A stretch of DNA of 64,000 nt from Erysipelatoclostridium sp. AM42-17 (lineage in GTDB: Bacteria; Bacillota_I; Bacilli_A; Erysipelotrichales; Coprobacillaceae), in NCBI RefSeq assembly GCF_003480255.1, contig NZ_QUIN01000001.1, positions 1-64,000 of the forward strand. Direction: 5' to 3'. The translations under genes and the position numbers were made by a program. Of the stretch, positions 54,030 to 62,589 are shown piece by piece; the stretch's first letter is position 1; every line of letters starts with the position of its first letter. The notes beneath the pieces were generated by a model, which ran no database searches, was not told the origin of the DNA, and worked only from the letters and a program-made list of their open reading frames with translations.

Positions 54030-55087
54030 AAAACACTTCAGTTTTTAATGATATAACTTTACTTGATGATAATGAAGATTATCATATGATTTCAATGGAT
54101 GAAGTTGAAGAAAAAGAAATACAATGGCTTATTCCCAACTATATTCCTAAAGAACAAATAACTTTGATTGTTGGTGATGGAGGGGTTGGTAAGACAACCT
54201 CTTGGACCAGCATTATATCAGCATTATCAAAAGGAGAGTTATGTTTCTTTGAAAATCAAGAAGAAGATAAAAGAGAACCTTTAAAAATTGGTTTTTTTAG
54301 TTCAGAAGATCCACATGATAGTATCATTAAAAAGAAGTTGCGACTCAATTTAGCAAAACAAAGCAATGTGAAAACAATTCCAATAACAGATAAGAGATTT
54401 CATAAAGTGAAATTCAATAGTCAATATCTAGAAGGTTTAATTATAGAAAATAAGTTAGAAGTATTAGTCTTTGATCCATTACAAAGCTTTATTGGTGATA
54501 GTGTTAATATGGGCGCAAGAAATACTATGAGAAGTACTCTTAATAACCTTATTGCATTGGGTAAAATATATCATGTCACAATCATCATTATTGTTCACAC
54601 AAATAAACGAGAAATGGCAGGTGGACGAAATAGAGCATCTGATAGTTCTGATATTTGGGATATTGCAAGAAGTGTTATTTTTGTAGGAGATGCAAGTGAT
54701 GAGGGTATTCATTATTTTTCGCAGGAAAAAAGTAATTATGGGAAATTGCAACCTACAACCTTATTTAAAATTGAAGATAGTGTGATTGTTAAAGTAGGAA
54801 CGACTTCTAAAAAGGATTTTGACTTTCAAAAAGAAAAAACAAAAGGTAATAAGAAAAAATCATTGGTTGAAGAAGCTAAAGAAGCAGTTATAAGTTTATT
54901 AAATGACCATGATGCTTATTCAGATGAAATCTACAATTTAGCAGAAGAATTAGACATAAGCAAATCGACACTTAAAAGAGCAAGAGCAGAACTTACAAGT
55001 GAAGGAATAATCAAACCAAAAAGAACAGGTTCTAATAAAGGTAATGATAAACAAAGAACGATATTTAGTTTAGTAAAAAAAGTATAA
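54017..55087 (+). CDS. RepA-like AAA ATPase with winged-helix tail
   Basis: A 356-residue protein. Residues 40-250 are a RecA/DnaB-like ATPase with Walker A GDGGVGKTT (53-61), Walker B LEVLVFDPLQSF and a downstream IIIIVHTNK segment, as in RepA-type helicases of plasmids and mobilisable elements. Residues 285-350 form a winged helix (SDEIYNLAEELDISKSTLKRARAELTSEGIIKPKR). The start is TTG with AAAGGA upstream; no suitable ATG exists. Its 3' 250 bases are duplicated at 57500-57750. It could drive replication of the excised element. Confidence 0.82.
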   Translation: MDTLKNTSVFNDITLLDDNEDYHMISMDEVEEKEIQWLIPNYIPKEQITLIVGDGGVGKTTSWTSIISALSKGELCFFENQEEDKREPLKIGFFSSEDPHDSIIKKKLRLNLAKQSNVKTIPITDKRFHKVKFNSQYLEGLIIENKLEVLVFDPLQSFIGDSVNMGARNTMRSTLNNLIALGKIYHVTIIIIVHTNKREMAGGRNRASDSSDIWDIARSVIFVGDASDEGIHYFSQEKSNYGKLQPTTLFKIEDSVIVKVGTTSKKDFDFQKEKTKGNKKKSLVEEAKEAVISLLNDHDAYSDEIYNLAEELDISKSTLKRARAELTSEGIIKPKRTGSNKGNDKQRTIFSLVKKV

Positions 55088-55208
55088 ATACAGAGGTTCA
55101 AAAAATACAGAGGGCCAAAAATACAGTGACTAACAAAGTGATCCTCTGTATTTTGAAAATATTTAAAAAGGTAACTCAAAGTAGTGATTATTGTATTAGC
55201 AAGCAGCG
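54839..55208 (+). repeat. direct repeat, copy A
   Basis: About 370 bp covering the ATPase 3' end, its terminator and the following 50 bases, repeated at 57500-57844 with small gaps and scattered substitutions. The match stops at the edge of the oriT-like inverted repeats. Confidence 0.9.
55086..55156 (+). terminator. terminator-like long hairpin after the ATPase gene
   Basis: AAATACAGAGG (55086-55096) pairs with CCTCTGTATTT (55143-55153) around a 46-base loop; a copy occurs at 57738-57789. Confidence 0.6.
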
Positions 55209-55262
55209 TAATTTGGGGGCAAATTACAATTTTAGGGATGACCCTAAGACCCAGAGAAAGGA
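55195..55262. other. candidate origin of transfer
   Basis: Directly upstream of mobC-mobA are two inverted repeats: GTAATTT/AAATTAC around GGGGGC (55208-55227) and TTTAGGG/CCCTAAG around ATGA (55231-55248). Such paired repeats next to mobC are the usual layout of an oriT for a MOBP relaxase. The nick site is not identified. Confidence 0.55.
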
Positions 55263-55274
55263 GTGAAATGTCAC

Positions 55275-55592
55275 ATGAAACGAAATAAAGAAGTTAAAGT
55301 GAGATTTACTGATGACGAATTAATGCTTTTAAACAGCTATGTTTTGAAAGCAGGTTATACCAGCCGAGAAAATTATATGAGAACAACTTTGTTAAAAAGT
55401 GTTCCAAAAGAACAGCCATCAATTGATTATCAAAGGCTAATCAATGAGTTTAATTCTATTGGTAATAATCTCAATCAATTGGTGAAATTAGCTTATTATC
55501 AGCCATTAATTGAACAAGAGTCATTATCTGTTCTAACACAGTTAAAATCTCTTATATCATTCACAGAATCAATGATAAGAGGTGTTGTATAA
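55275..55592 (+). CDS. mobC: MobC relaxosome protein
   Basis: A 105-residue protein: N-terminal ribbon-helix-helix (KEVKVRFTDDELMLLNSYVLKAGYTSRENYMRTTLL) and C-terminal MobC signature (LINEFNSIGNNLNQLVKLAYYQ). It would bind the origin of transfer and recruit the relaxase encoded by the overlapping next gene (stop/start TAATG). I use the ATG at 55275, 10 bases after AAAGGAG; the GTG at 55263 is too close. Confidence 0.88.
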   Translation: MKRNKEVKVRFTDDELMLLNSYVLKAGYTSRENYMRTTLLKSVPKEQPSIDYQRLINEFNSIGNNLNQLVKLAYYQPLIEQESLSVLTQLKSLISFTESMIRGVV

Positions 55593-56890
55593 TGGCAACA
55601 ACAGGAATGTGGGCAGTAAAGAATCGTTTAGACCATTTAGTTAATTATGTTTCCAATCCATATAAAACAATTGGATTGGAAACTGTTATCGATTATACGA
55701 CTAATGGTGAAAAGACTATTGAAAAAAGATATGTCACTTATCTTAACTGTTTATTTGATAATCCAAAATTAAGCATGGTCAATACGAAGAGGCATTTCCA
55801 TGATGAAAGCGAAATACTAGCATTTCATGGCTACCAGTCATTTGAAGAAGATGAAGTCAATGCAGATTTGGCACATCAGTTAGGTGTGGAGTTTGCAAAA
55901 AAGATGTGGGGAGATAGGTTTGAGGTGATTGTTTCAACACATTTGGATACTGATAATATTCATAATCATTTTCTATTAAACTCAACATCATTTGTAGATG
56001 GAAAAAGATATTGTAATACCTATAATGATATTCAAAATATGAGAAATATATCTGATGAATTATGCAGAGAACATAATTTATCAGTTGTAGAATTTAAACA
56101 ATATGTAGGCAAGTCAAGAAAACAGGTTTTCCATAATGATAGACTTAAAGAAATTGTTAGAGAAGCAGTTGATCAGGTAATCAGTGTCAGTTATACAGAT
56201 AGACAATTCTATAATGAACTTGAACTAGAAGGCTATGAAATCAAAATAACTGAAAGGAATATTTCTGTTAGGCATCCATTACATCGCAAATTTATTCGTT
56301 TGAAATCATTAGGTGATGATTATACAAAAGAAAAACTAATTGATAGAATATTAGATTTTAATAAAGATAAATATAATACATCACCATATGGACGATTAGG
56401 ATTTGATATTAAGCCATATTGTCAGCAATATGAACAACGAAGATTAACAGGATTACAGAGATTGTTCCTTCACTATCAGTACAAATTAAAAATCTTACCA
56501 CGTAATAATAGATGCAAGTTAAGTCCGTTTGAAAAGGAAGAATTACAAAAAGCAGTACAAAAGATGGAGGAATTTAATCAGCAGACAATCATTCTTTGTA
56601 AGAATAAAATTGAAACTTTTGATGATTTATACAGCCATATGGATAAGATTGAAAATGAACTTAACCATCTTATCAAGGAAAGACAAAAAGCAAGAAATCA
56701 AGTGAGAAAATATAAAACTAAAGAGCAAAAAGATGAACAAAAGTTAATAGCAAAATCATATACACCAGAGATAGGAAAGTTAAGAAAAGAATTAATGTAT
56801 TGTCAAAAAATAGAAGAACGTTCATTAGGTATCAATAAATTTTTAAACGAACATGAAAAACAAAAGAGAAGAAAGGAAAGAACAAGATGA
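55592..56890 (+). CDS. mobA: MobA-type relaxase
   Basis: A 432-residue relaxase with the three-histidine motif H117, H124, H126 (STHLDTDNIHNHFLLNSTSF) and an N-terminal catalytic-tyrosine candidate in VNYVSNPYKT (residues 17-26). The middle resembles the relaxase/mobilisation nuclease family of Gram-positive mobilisable elements and the C terminus is a Lys/Glu-rich coiled coil (residues 330-430). No coupling protein or secretion ATPase is in the window, so transfer would need a helper conjugative element. Overlaps mobC by one base and TnpV by four. Confidence 0.92.
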   Translation: MATTGMWAVKNRLDHLVNYVSNPYKTIGLETVIDYTTNGEKTIEKRYVTYLNCLFDNPKLSMVNTKRHFHDESEILAFHGYQSFEEDEVNADLAHQLGVEFAKKMWGDRFEVIVSTHLDTDNIHNHFLLNSTSFVDGKRYCNTYNDIQNMRNISDELCREHNLSVVEFKQYVGKSRKQVFHNDRLKEIVREAVDQVISVSYTDRQFYNELELEGYEIKITERNISVRHPLHRKFIRLKSLGDDYTKEKLIDRILDFNKDKYNTSPYGRLGFDIKPYCQQYEQRRLTGLQRLFLHYQYKLKILPRNNRCKLSPFEKEELQKAVQKMEEFNQQTIILCKNKIETFDDLYSHMDKIENELNHLIKERQKARNQVRKYKTKEQKDEQKLIAKSYTPEIGKLRKELMYCQKIEERSLGINKFLNEHEKQKRRKERTR

Positions 56891-57240
56891 AAGAAATTGA
56901 ATACATTGAAATTAATGGATTATTATATCCAAAATTAACATTACCGCCTCAAAAGGAAATACATTTAACAAGGTTTGGTAGAAAGAGATTGCAGTATCTA
57001 AAGCAATATCGACCAATATTTTATACAAATTTATTAACAAGTGGTGAATTAAATGAACATCTGCAAATGATAGATGATGAAGCAAATGTATTATATGATA
57101 GATTGATTGAACAATATAAAGTTAAAAGAAATATTACTAAAGAACTTAAAGAAAAAGATCAAATGAAATGGATTCAAGAGATGAATAACATTCAAAACTG
57201 TGTTGAAGAGGTTATTAATAAACAAATTATTCATATTTAA
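56887..57240 (+). CDS. TnpV-like transposon protein
   Basis: A 117-residue protein matching the TnpV family carried by Tn4451-type mobilisable transposons: Y-x-E-I-N-G-L-L-Y-P at the start, RFGRKRLQYLKQYRP, LLTSGELNEHLQMIDDEANVLYDRLIEQ and KEKDQMKWIQEMNNIQNCVEEVI. Function of the family is not established. It overlaps the relaxase stop by four bases and is followed by a terminator. Confidence 0.85.
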   Translation: MKEIEYIEINGLLYPKLTLPPQKEIHLTRFGRKRLQYLKQYRPIFYTNLLTSGELNEHLQMIDDEANVLYDRLIEQYKVKRNITKELKEKDQMKWIQEMNNIQNCVEEVINKQIIHI

Positions 57241-57267
57241 GGGAACTTATAGCAGAGTTCCTTTTTA
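57241..57267 (+). terminator. terminator of the mob operon
   Basis: GGAACT (57242-57247) pairs with AGTTCC (57256-57261), then Ts. Confidence 0.7.
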
Positions 57268-57466
57268 TATTTGAAATATAATGACTTTCTTGTAATAAAT
57301 TTGTATAACATGATTTATTAAATATAAATTTTAAGGTAGCATATACTATGACTGAAAAAGAGAAAATGATTAATATAATCCTGCTAATCCTAAATTGGAG
57401 TTATAACTTGCAAAGGTAAATAAAATTTGTACTAAGTATAATAAGAAAGCATTTAATGAAATTAAT

Positions 57467-57769
57467 ATGAAATCAAAACTTTTAAGAAAAATAATGAAGA
57501 CAAAAGGTAATAAGAAAAAATCATTGGTTGAGGAAGCAATCATAAGTTTGTTAAATGACCATGATGCTTATTCAGATGAAATCTATAATTTGGCAGAAGA
57601 ATTAGATATAAGCAAATCAACACTTAAAAGAGCAAGAGCTGAACTTACAAGTGAAGGAACAATCAAACCAAAAAGAACAGGTTCTAATAAAGGTAATGAT
57701 AAACAAAGAACGATATTTAGTTTAGTAAAAAAAGTACAAATACAGAGGTTCAAAAAATACAGTGACTAA
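57467..57769 (+). pseudogene. duplicated C-terminal fragment of the RepA-like ATPase
   Basis: A 100-codon frame whose last 85 or so residues copy the winged-helix tail of the ATPase at 54017-55087 (SLLNDHDAYSDEIYNLAEELD and onward), with a four-residue deletion near LVEEA and a stop moved 15 codons downstream. It lacks the ATPase domain and has no clear ribosome site. It may be a dead fragment from recombination, or a free-standing winged-helix protein; I favour the former. Confidence 0.75.
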
Positions 57770-57844
57770 CAAAATGATCCTCTGTATTTTGAAAATATTT
57801 AAAAAGGTAACTCAGAGTAGTGATTACTGTATTAGCAAGCAACG
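57500..57844 (+). repeat. direct repeat, copy B
   Basis: About 345 bp matching 54839-55208 with two short deletions. The copies bracket oriT, mobC, mobA and tnpV. Confidence 0.9.
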
Positions 57845-57969
57845 AAATACAGACCACAACCACACAAAGTACCGAAATCACGAACAGGAGCGATAATATT
57901 AAGAAAATTATTGACAATATATATATCACACAATAATCGTAACAGGTTTACGTTTGTAAAAAGACGTAA

Positions 57970-58128
57970 CTATACAGGGAGAAAGCAGGCTATTCTGGCT
58001 TTACGGTTGAAACCTTATACGATACATTTATACAGACAACACCCCGAATCAGCTTTTGGTTGGACAATTCCAACCAAACACCACAGCAAACAGCAGAGAC
58101 TATTCTGAACGCCAAGAAGCCGGTATGA
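57970..58128 (+). pseudogene. C-terminal fragment of a P-loop kinase-like gene
   Basis: In this frame the sequence reads GYSGFTVETLYDTFIQTTPRI, then SFWLDNSNQTPQQTAETILN, resembling the end of small AAA/shikimate kinase-like ATPases (WIDNS-x-QTP-x-ET-x-EIL). There is a stop codon just upstream and no start, so only the tail remains. The 57845-57970 stretch before it holds nothing I recognise. Confidence 0.5.
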
Positions 58129-58167
58129 TTGTTACATATAAGGGGAAGAAAAATTTCTTTTAGGTAC

Positions 58168-58196
58168 TTGCTTTCCTAAAACTGATGTGATAGAAT
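58168..58196 (+). promoter_or_regulatory. promoter of the tet gene
   Basis: TTGCTT (58168-58173), 17-bp spacer, TAGAAT (58191-58196). Confidence 0.7.
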
Positions 58197-58225
58197 AATT
58201 TTGTTCTAGAAAAGGAGGAAAAAAT

Positions 58226-58249
58226 ATGCAGCAAGGTATTCTTAAATAA
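58226..58249 (+). promoter_or_regulatory. seven-codon leader ORF at the tet leader 5' end
   Basis: MQQGILK preceded by AAAGGAGG. Its codons contain GTATTCTTAAA (58236-58246), which pairs perfectly with TTTAAGAATAC (58323-58333) further down the leader. This matches the opening of the tet(M) leader of Tn916 as I recall it. Confidence 0.6.
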
Positions 58250-58386
58250 AACTATAATCAAATAGTAGGAACAAAGAATTATGATAGTCCCTTTCGTGGG
58301 GGGCTTAGTTTTTGTATCCAATTTTAAGAATACTTTTACCTTATCAATTTTGACATATCCAAAAAACAGCAATCATAAATAGGTGT

Positions 58387-58431
58387 ATGCTGTATATGTG
58401 TATGTCCGCAAATTATAATCCCCAGTGGTAA
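58387..58431 (+). promoter_or_regulatory. 14-residue tet leader peptide
   Basis: MLYMCMSANYNPQW, the counterpart of the orf12 leader peptide of tet(M). Its last codons form the left arm of the terminator at 58417, so ribosome position on it can decide termination. Confidence 0.7.
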
Positions 58432-58456
58432 AAGTACTTTACTGCTGGGGATTTTT
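58417..58456 (+). terminator. attenuator upstream of the tet gene
   Basis: AATCCCCAG (58417-58425) pairs with CTGGGGATT (58445-58453), then Ts. In the published tet(M) model, tetracycline-slowed ribosomes on the leader peptide disrupt this stem and let transcription into the resistance gene. Confidence 0.85.
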
Positions 58457-58490
58457 ATGCCCTTTAGGGCTGTAAAAGGAGGACAATCAC

Positions 58491-60410
58491 ATGAAAATAA
58501 TCAATATTGGCATTCTTGCCCATGTAGACGCAGGAAAAACAACATTGACGGAAAGCCTGCTATACACCAGTGGAGCGATTGCGGAACAAGGAAACGTGGA
58601 TAAAGGAACTACAAGAACAGACACTATGATTTTGGAACGGAAACGGGGAATCACCATTCAGACAGCGGTTACTTCTTTTTGCTGGAATGATTATAAAATC
58701 AATATCGTGGACACTCCTGGTCATATGGATTTTTTAACCGAAGCATACCGCTCTTTATCTGTCCTTGACGGAGCTGTTTTAGTCATTTCGGCAAAAGACG
58801 GCGTACAGGCACAGACCCGTATATTATTCCATGCGCTTCAGAAGATGAACATCCCGACAATTATCTTCGTAAATAAGATAGACCAAAATGGAATCGACCT
58901 GCAGCGTGTTTACCAAAGCATTAAAGATAAACTTACCAGTGATATGATTGTCATGCAGGAGGTTGCCTTGTCGCCAAAGATAACCATAACCGATATTTCT
59001 GATTTGGACAAATGGGATATTATTATTTCTGGAAGCGATGAACTATTAGAACGATATGTTGCAGAGGATTCTTTGGATATACAGGAATTACAATATGAAA
59101 AGTGCAAAAGAACCAGATGCTGCTCTTTGTTTCCTGTTTATCATGGGAGTGCAAAAGACAATTTAGGAACAGAAAAACTGATTGAAGCGATTACAGAAAC
59201 TTTCATTACAGAAACAGACGATATTCAGTCTGAATTATGTGGATATGTTTTTAAGGTTGAGTATACAGACCGGAAAAAACGGCTTTCTTATTTACGCCTG
59301 TATCATGGGACGCTCCATTTACGGGATGCTCTGCCACTGTCAAAAAAGAAAAAAATAAAGATTACAGAAATGTGTATTCCGTTAAATGGTAAAATCGTCC
59401 CGGCTGACCATGCTTATCCGGGAGAAATTGTTATTTTAGCTGATGATACTTTGAAACTGAACGACATTCTGGGGAATGAAAAACTCTTACCTCAAAAAAC
59501 ACAGATTGATAATCCCATGCCATTACTTCGGACAACCGTAGAGCCGCAAAAGCCGGAGCAAAGGGAAGCCCTGTTAAATGCCCTCGTAGAGATTGCTGAT
59601 ACAGACCCTCTTTTGCATTTTGAAATTGATACTGTTACCCATGAGATTATGTTATCTTTTTTGGGAAAAGTACAGTTAGAAGTTATTTGTTCGCTATTAG
59701 AAGAAAAATATCATGTGGGCGTGGTTATGAAAGAGCCTTCGGTTATTTATCTGGAAAGACCGCAAAAAAAAGCAAGCTTCACGATTCATATTGAAGTGCC
59801 GCCGAATCCGTTTTGGGCATCTATTGGTTTGACTGTAACACCGCTTCCTGTTGGAAGCGGAACACAATATAAAAGCGAGGTATCTCTCGGATATTTAAAC
59901 CAAAGTTTTCAAAATGCCGTCATGGAGGGTGTGTGTTATGGAATGGAGCAGGGCTTATATGGCTGGGGAGTGACAGACTGCCAAATTTGTTTTGATTATG
60001 GAGTTTATTACAGTCCAGTCAGTACCCCCGCTGATTTTCGTTTACTTGCACCTGTCGTGTTGGAGCAAGCATTGAAAAAAGCAGGAACACAGCTGTTGGA
60101 ACCATACCTTTCCTTTACTCTTTTTGCACCGCAGGAATATCTTTCACGGGCTTATAATGACGCACTAAAGTATTGCGCAATAATTGAATCAACCAGACTT
60201 GAAAAAGATGAAGTTATTTTTAAGGGGGAAATCCCTGCCCGTTGTATCGGTGAATATAGGAATGATTTGAATTTTTATACAAATGGAAGAAGTGTTTGTA
60301 TTACAGAATTAAAAGGGTATCAGGAAACTTCCGGCGAGCCTGTGTTTCAGCCACGCCGCCCGAACAGCCGTTTAGATAAGGTTCGCCATATGTTTCAGAA
60401 GATAATGTAA
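58491..60410 (+). CDS. tet: tetracycline resistance ribosomal protection protein
   Basis: A 639-residue translational GTPase of the Tet(M/O/W/32) class, related to EF-G, which removes tetracycline from the ribosome. G1 AHVDAGKTT (10-18), G3 DTPGH, G4 NKID; domain IV has [12 protein letters not shown] and the loop region [26 protein letters not shown]; the C-terminal helix is [17 protein letters not shown]. The middle ([22 protein letters not shown]) is closest in my memory to Tet(32) or O/W/32 mosaics, unverified. GC is higher than in host genes and CGG/CCG codons appear, showing transfer. AAAGGAGG before the ATG; expression is attenuator-controlled. Confidence 0.95.
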   Translation: MKIINIGILAHVDAGKTTLTESLLYTSGAIAEQGNVDKGTTRTDTMILERKRGITIQTAVTSFCWNDYKINIVDTPGHMDFLTEAYRSLSVLDGAVLVISAKDGVQAQTRILFHALQKMNIPTIIFVNKIDQNGIDLQRVYQSIKDKLTSDMIVMQEVALSPKITITDISDLDKWDIIISGSDELLERYVAEDSLDIQELQYEKCKRTRCCSLFPVYHGSAKDNLGTEKLIEAITETFITETDDIQSELCGYVFKVEYTDRKKRLSYLRLYHGTLHLRDALPLSKKKKIKITEMCIPLNGKIVPADHAYPGEIVILADDTLKLNDILGNEKLLPQKTQIDNPMPLLRTTVEPQKPEQREALLNALVEIADTDPLLHFEIDTVTHEIMLSFLGKVQLEVICSLLEEKYHVGVVMKEPSVIYLERPQKKASFTIHIEVPPNPFWASIGLTVTPLPVGSGTQYKSEVSLGYLNQSFQNAVMEGVCYGMEQGLYGWGVTDCQICFDYGVYYSPVSTPADFRLLAPVVLEQALKKAGTQLLEPYLSFTLFAPQEYLSRAYNDALKYCAIIESTRLEKDEVIFKGEIPARCIGEYRNDLNFYTNGRSVCITELKGYQETSGEPVFQPRRPNSRLDKVRHMFQKIM

Positions 60411-60412
60411 TG

Positions 60413-60452
60413 TCTTGCGCAATGCAAGTGTTCATTGCTTGCTATTGCGAAA
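60413..60452 (+). repeat. imperfect hairpin after tet
   Basis: TTGCGCAATGCAAG can pair with CTTGCTATTGCGAA with small bulges. No T run follows, so termination is uncertain. Confidence 0.4.
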
Positions 60453-60491
60453 TATCATTGATAAAATTAGTATCAAAGAGGAGGAACTATT

Positions 60492-60947
60492 TTGAACCAG
60501 AAACAGAGGGATATTACAACAGGAAAGCAAATACGCCATCTGCGGACACAAGCGGGAATGACGCAAGAAGAATTAGCTAGAGAATTGAATGTCACTCGGC
60601 AGGCATTATCGAATTGGGAGAGAGATGTTAATGAACCTGATTTAAATATGTTGAAAAAAATTTGTTTTCTTTTTGGCGTTTACATGGACGATTTTGCGAA
60701 GGGGGTAATAACAAAAATGGAAACATATGAAAAAAAGGAGAAACAACAATTTAATAGGTACGATATGGCAATTGGACTTTTTTATGCTGTTGGTATATTT
60801 CTTGGCATTGGTATTTTCTTTGTTGGCGGTTTTATGACAATGTCGGGTGCAGGGTGGGGAGCATCACTATTTGGCGGTGGCTGTTTTTCTCTTGTATTTG
60901 GCTTGATATGCCATGCAGTTATTACATTGAGAAGAAATGACAAATGA
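60492..60947 (+). CDS. XRE regulator with C-terminal membrane helices
   Basis: A 151-residue protein: Cro/CI-type helix-turn-helix (residues 11-65; GKQIRHLRTQAGMTQEELARELNVTRQALSNWERDVNEPDLNMLKKICFLFGV) followed by two hydrophobic segments (about 92-115 and 122-143). Membrane-anchored XRE proteins of this kind are common on gut mobile elements; their signals are unknown. The start is TTG, seven bases after GAGGAGG, with no ATG alternative. It directly follows tet and has similar base composition, so it belongs to the acquired segment. Confidence 0.8.
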   Translation: MNQKQRDITTGKQIRHLRTQAGMTQEELARELNVTRQALSNWERDVNEPDLNMLKKICFLFGVYMDDFAKGVITKMETYEKKEKQQFNRYDMAIGLFYAVGIFLGIGIFFVGGFMTMSGAGWGASLFGGGCFSLVFGLICHAVITLRRNDK

Positions 60948-61063
60948 TGACATATCCTGCTTTCTTAAAAAGAAGCATGGAATGCTGTATTCCCGGAGGC
61001 TGATATTTTTAGAAAAGTGCACTGTGCGGCAATTTAGACTTTTCGGCCATATCGCGCAAAAAA

Positions 61064-61092
61064 GCCGCTACTTTTGGTTTTCCAATAGCGGC
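61064..61092. repeat. 7-bp inverted repeat in the 60.9-61.2 kb gap
   Basis: GCCGCTA (61064-61070) and TAGCGGC (61086-61092). No T run follows. The rest of 60948-61190 is GC-richer non-coding sequence in which I recognise nothing. Confidence 0.45.
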
Positions 61093-61198
61093 GGCCTAAT
61101 GTAGGTTGGCTCTATTTTTGAGTGTCGATTTATTATACCCTTGTCAAATGTACTAACCTATTTTAAATAAATACCAGATAAATACACCAAATAAAAAA

Positions 61199-61417
61199 CA
61201 AGGACTTTCAACATACATTGAAGCATATAAAGAACACATTATGTATACCGTTAATGCTTTTTGCAAAGCTGTTATTCGCTATGCCGCTATTAACTCATAG
61301 CGTGACAGGGGCAAACGGCGACAAAGGGAAATATACTTTGAATACCTTACAGAAGAAAAGTTTTACAGTATTACAAAAATAAAAGCCTATACCATTTTGG
61401 GAAGAAAAGATATATAA
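61199..61417 (+). pseudogene. decayed sigma-like gene, copy 1
   Basis: One frame reads FCKAVIRYAAINS, a TAG stop at 61298-61300, then RDRGKRRQREIYFEYLTEEKF to a stop at 61417. This resembles the N-terminal half of the small sigma-like regulators of conjugative elements (FHAFCKVVIRNAAIN ... REISLEYLTEE). The internal stop and lack of a start show it is dead. Copy 2 is at 62297. Confidence 0.55.
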
Positions 61418-61502
61418 TAGCCGAGACGACAACAATCAGAAGTTATGGAGGGTAACAATGGAATATAGTAAGGAAGATTTAATTGAAGCAAAAAGGCAAA
61501 TT
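61327..61502 (+). repeat. 175-bp direct repeat, copy 1
   Basis: Covers the 3' end of the sigma-like remnant, a ribosome site and the first 15 codons of a small gene (MEYSKEDLIEAKRQI). About 90 percent identical by eye to 62416-62589. Confidence 0.9.
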
Positions 61503-61520
61503 TTGGGAGGGAGAGAGAAC

Positions 61521-62225
61521 ATGGGAACAGAGGAAAGTAAAAAAATCTGGGAGAAAAACGCACAATTTTGGGATAATGCAATGGGTGACGAATCTAATGA
61601 ATTTCACAGAGAGGTAGTACGTCCCAAAGTAACGGAACTTCTATCTCCTAATCCTGCGGATTACATTTTGGATATTGCGTGTGGCAATGGAAATTATTCT
61701 TCGTATCTTGCACAAAGAGGCGCTTCGATTGTCGCTTTTGATTACAGCAAAAAAATGATAGAGTTGGCTAAAAGACGGCAATCACAATATGCAAAACAAA
61801 TTGAATTTTGTGTAGCGGATGCGACCAATAGAGAAAGTATATTAGAATTAAAAAGAAATCGAGCCTTTACGAAAGCAGTTTCTAATATGGCAATTATGGA
61901 TATTACGGATATTGAACCACTTCTTATGGCTGTTTATGAACTGTTGGAGGAAAGCGGAATTTTTGTCTTTGCAACGCAACACCCTTGTTTTATCACGTTG
62001 ACTGAAAAATATATGACACCGCACAGTTACTATGGTATAGCGATTGAAGGGCAACCGGAGGAGCAGATTTATTATCATCGTTCCATACAAGATATTTTTA
62101 ACCTTTGTTTTAGAGCTGGATTTGTCATTGATGGATTTTATGAAGAATGTTTCAAAAACAACAAAGAAATTCCTATGGTAATGATAGTAAGGCTTAAAAA
62201 GGTAAAACGTGATAGCTTAAAATAA
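61521..62225 (+). CDS. class I SAM-dependent methyltransferase
   Basis: A 234-residue methyltransferase with motif I DYILDIACGNGNYSSYLA, motif post-I IVAFDYSKKMIELAKRR and the acidic FCVADAT; the C-terminal VFATQHPCFITLTEKY and FYEECFKNNKEIPMVMIVRLKK close the fold. The substrate is unknown; similar genes are found on resistance islands. The frame is open from 61458, but those first 21 codons come from the repeated small gene; the real start is the ATG at 61521 behind GGGAGG. Confidence 0.82.
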   Translation: MGTEESKKIWEKNAQFWDNAMGDESNEFHREVVRPKVTELLSPNPADYILDIACGNGNYSSYLAQRGASIVAFDYSKKMIELAKRRQSQYAKQIEFCVADATNRESILELKRNRAFTKAVSNMAIMDITDIEPLLMAVYELLEESGIFVFATQHPCFITLTEKYMTPHSYYGIAIEGQPEEQIYYHRSIQDIFNLCFRAGFVIDGFYEECFKNNKEIPMVMIVRLKKVKRDSLK

Positions 62226-62296
62226 ATTCAAGTTTGTTGGGTAAAAAGCAACTACCAACCAGCCACAGCCCTTTTGGGAGGAAAGGGGGATTTTCC

Positions 62297-62500
62297 ATGA
62301 CCTGTACAGAAGAATATCGGGAACCATATCGAGTACACTTTCCATGCCTTTTGCAAAGTCGTTATCCGAAATGCAACGATCAACGCAGCGAGGACACGGA
62401 GCAGGAAGCACAAAAGAAATATCCCTTGAATACCTTACAGAAAAAAGTTTTACAGTATTACAAAAATAAAAGCCTATACCATTTGGGGAAGAAAAGACAT
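62297..62500 (+). pseudogene. decayed sigma-like gene, copy 2
   Basis: Begins MTCTEEYREPY, shifts frame into NHIEYTFHAFCKVVIRNATIN AARTRSRKHKR, shifts again into EISLEYLTE, and once more relative to copy 1 (a one-base loss near GAAAAAAG). At least three frameshifts make it non-functional. The family looks like sigma-like regulators of Tn916-type conjugative elements. Confidence 0.55.
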
Positions 62501-62589
62501 ATAATAGCCAAGACGACAACAATCAGAAGTTATGGAGGGTAATAATGGAATATACTAAGGAAGATTTAATTGAAGCAAAAAGGCAAATT
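62416..62589 (+). repeat. 175-bp direct repeat, copy 2
   Basis: Second copy of 61327-61502; here it runs on into the complete small gene at 62545. The two copies bracket the methyltransferase gene. Confidence 0.9.

Noticed and set aside
57911..58108. 65-codon frame before the tet leader
   Set aside because: The overlapping frame at 57970-58128 reads as a recognisable protein tail, while this one does not and lacks a ribosome site.
62234..62542. 102-codon frame after the methyltransferase
   Set aside because: It is a chance frame across the frameshifted sigma-like remnant; the recognisable residues lie in different frames.
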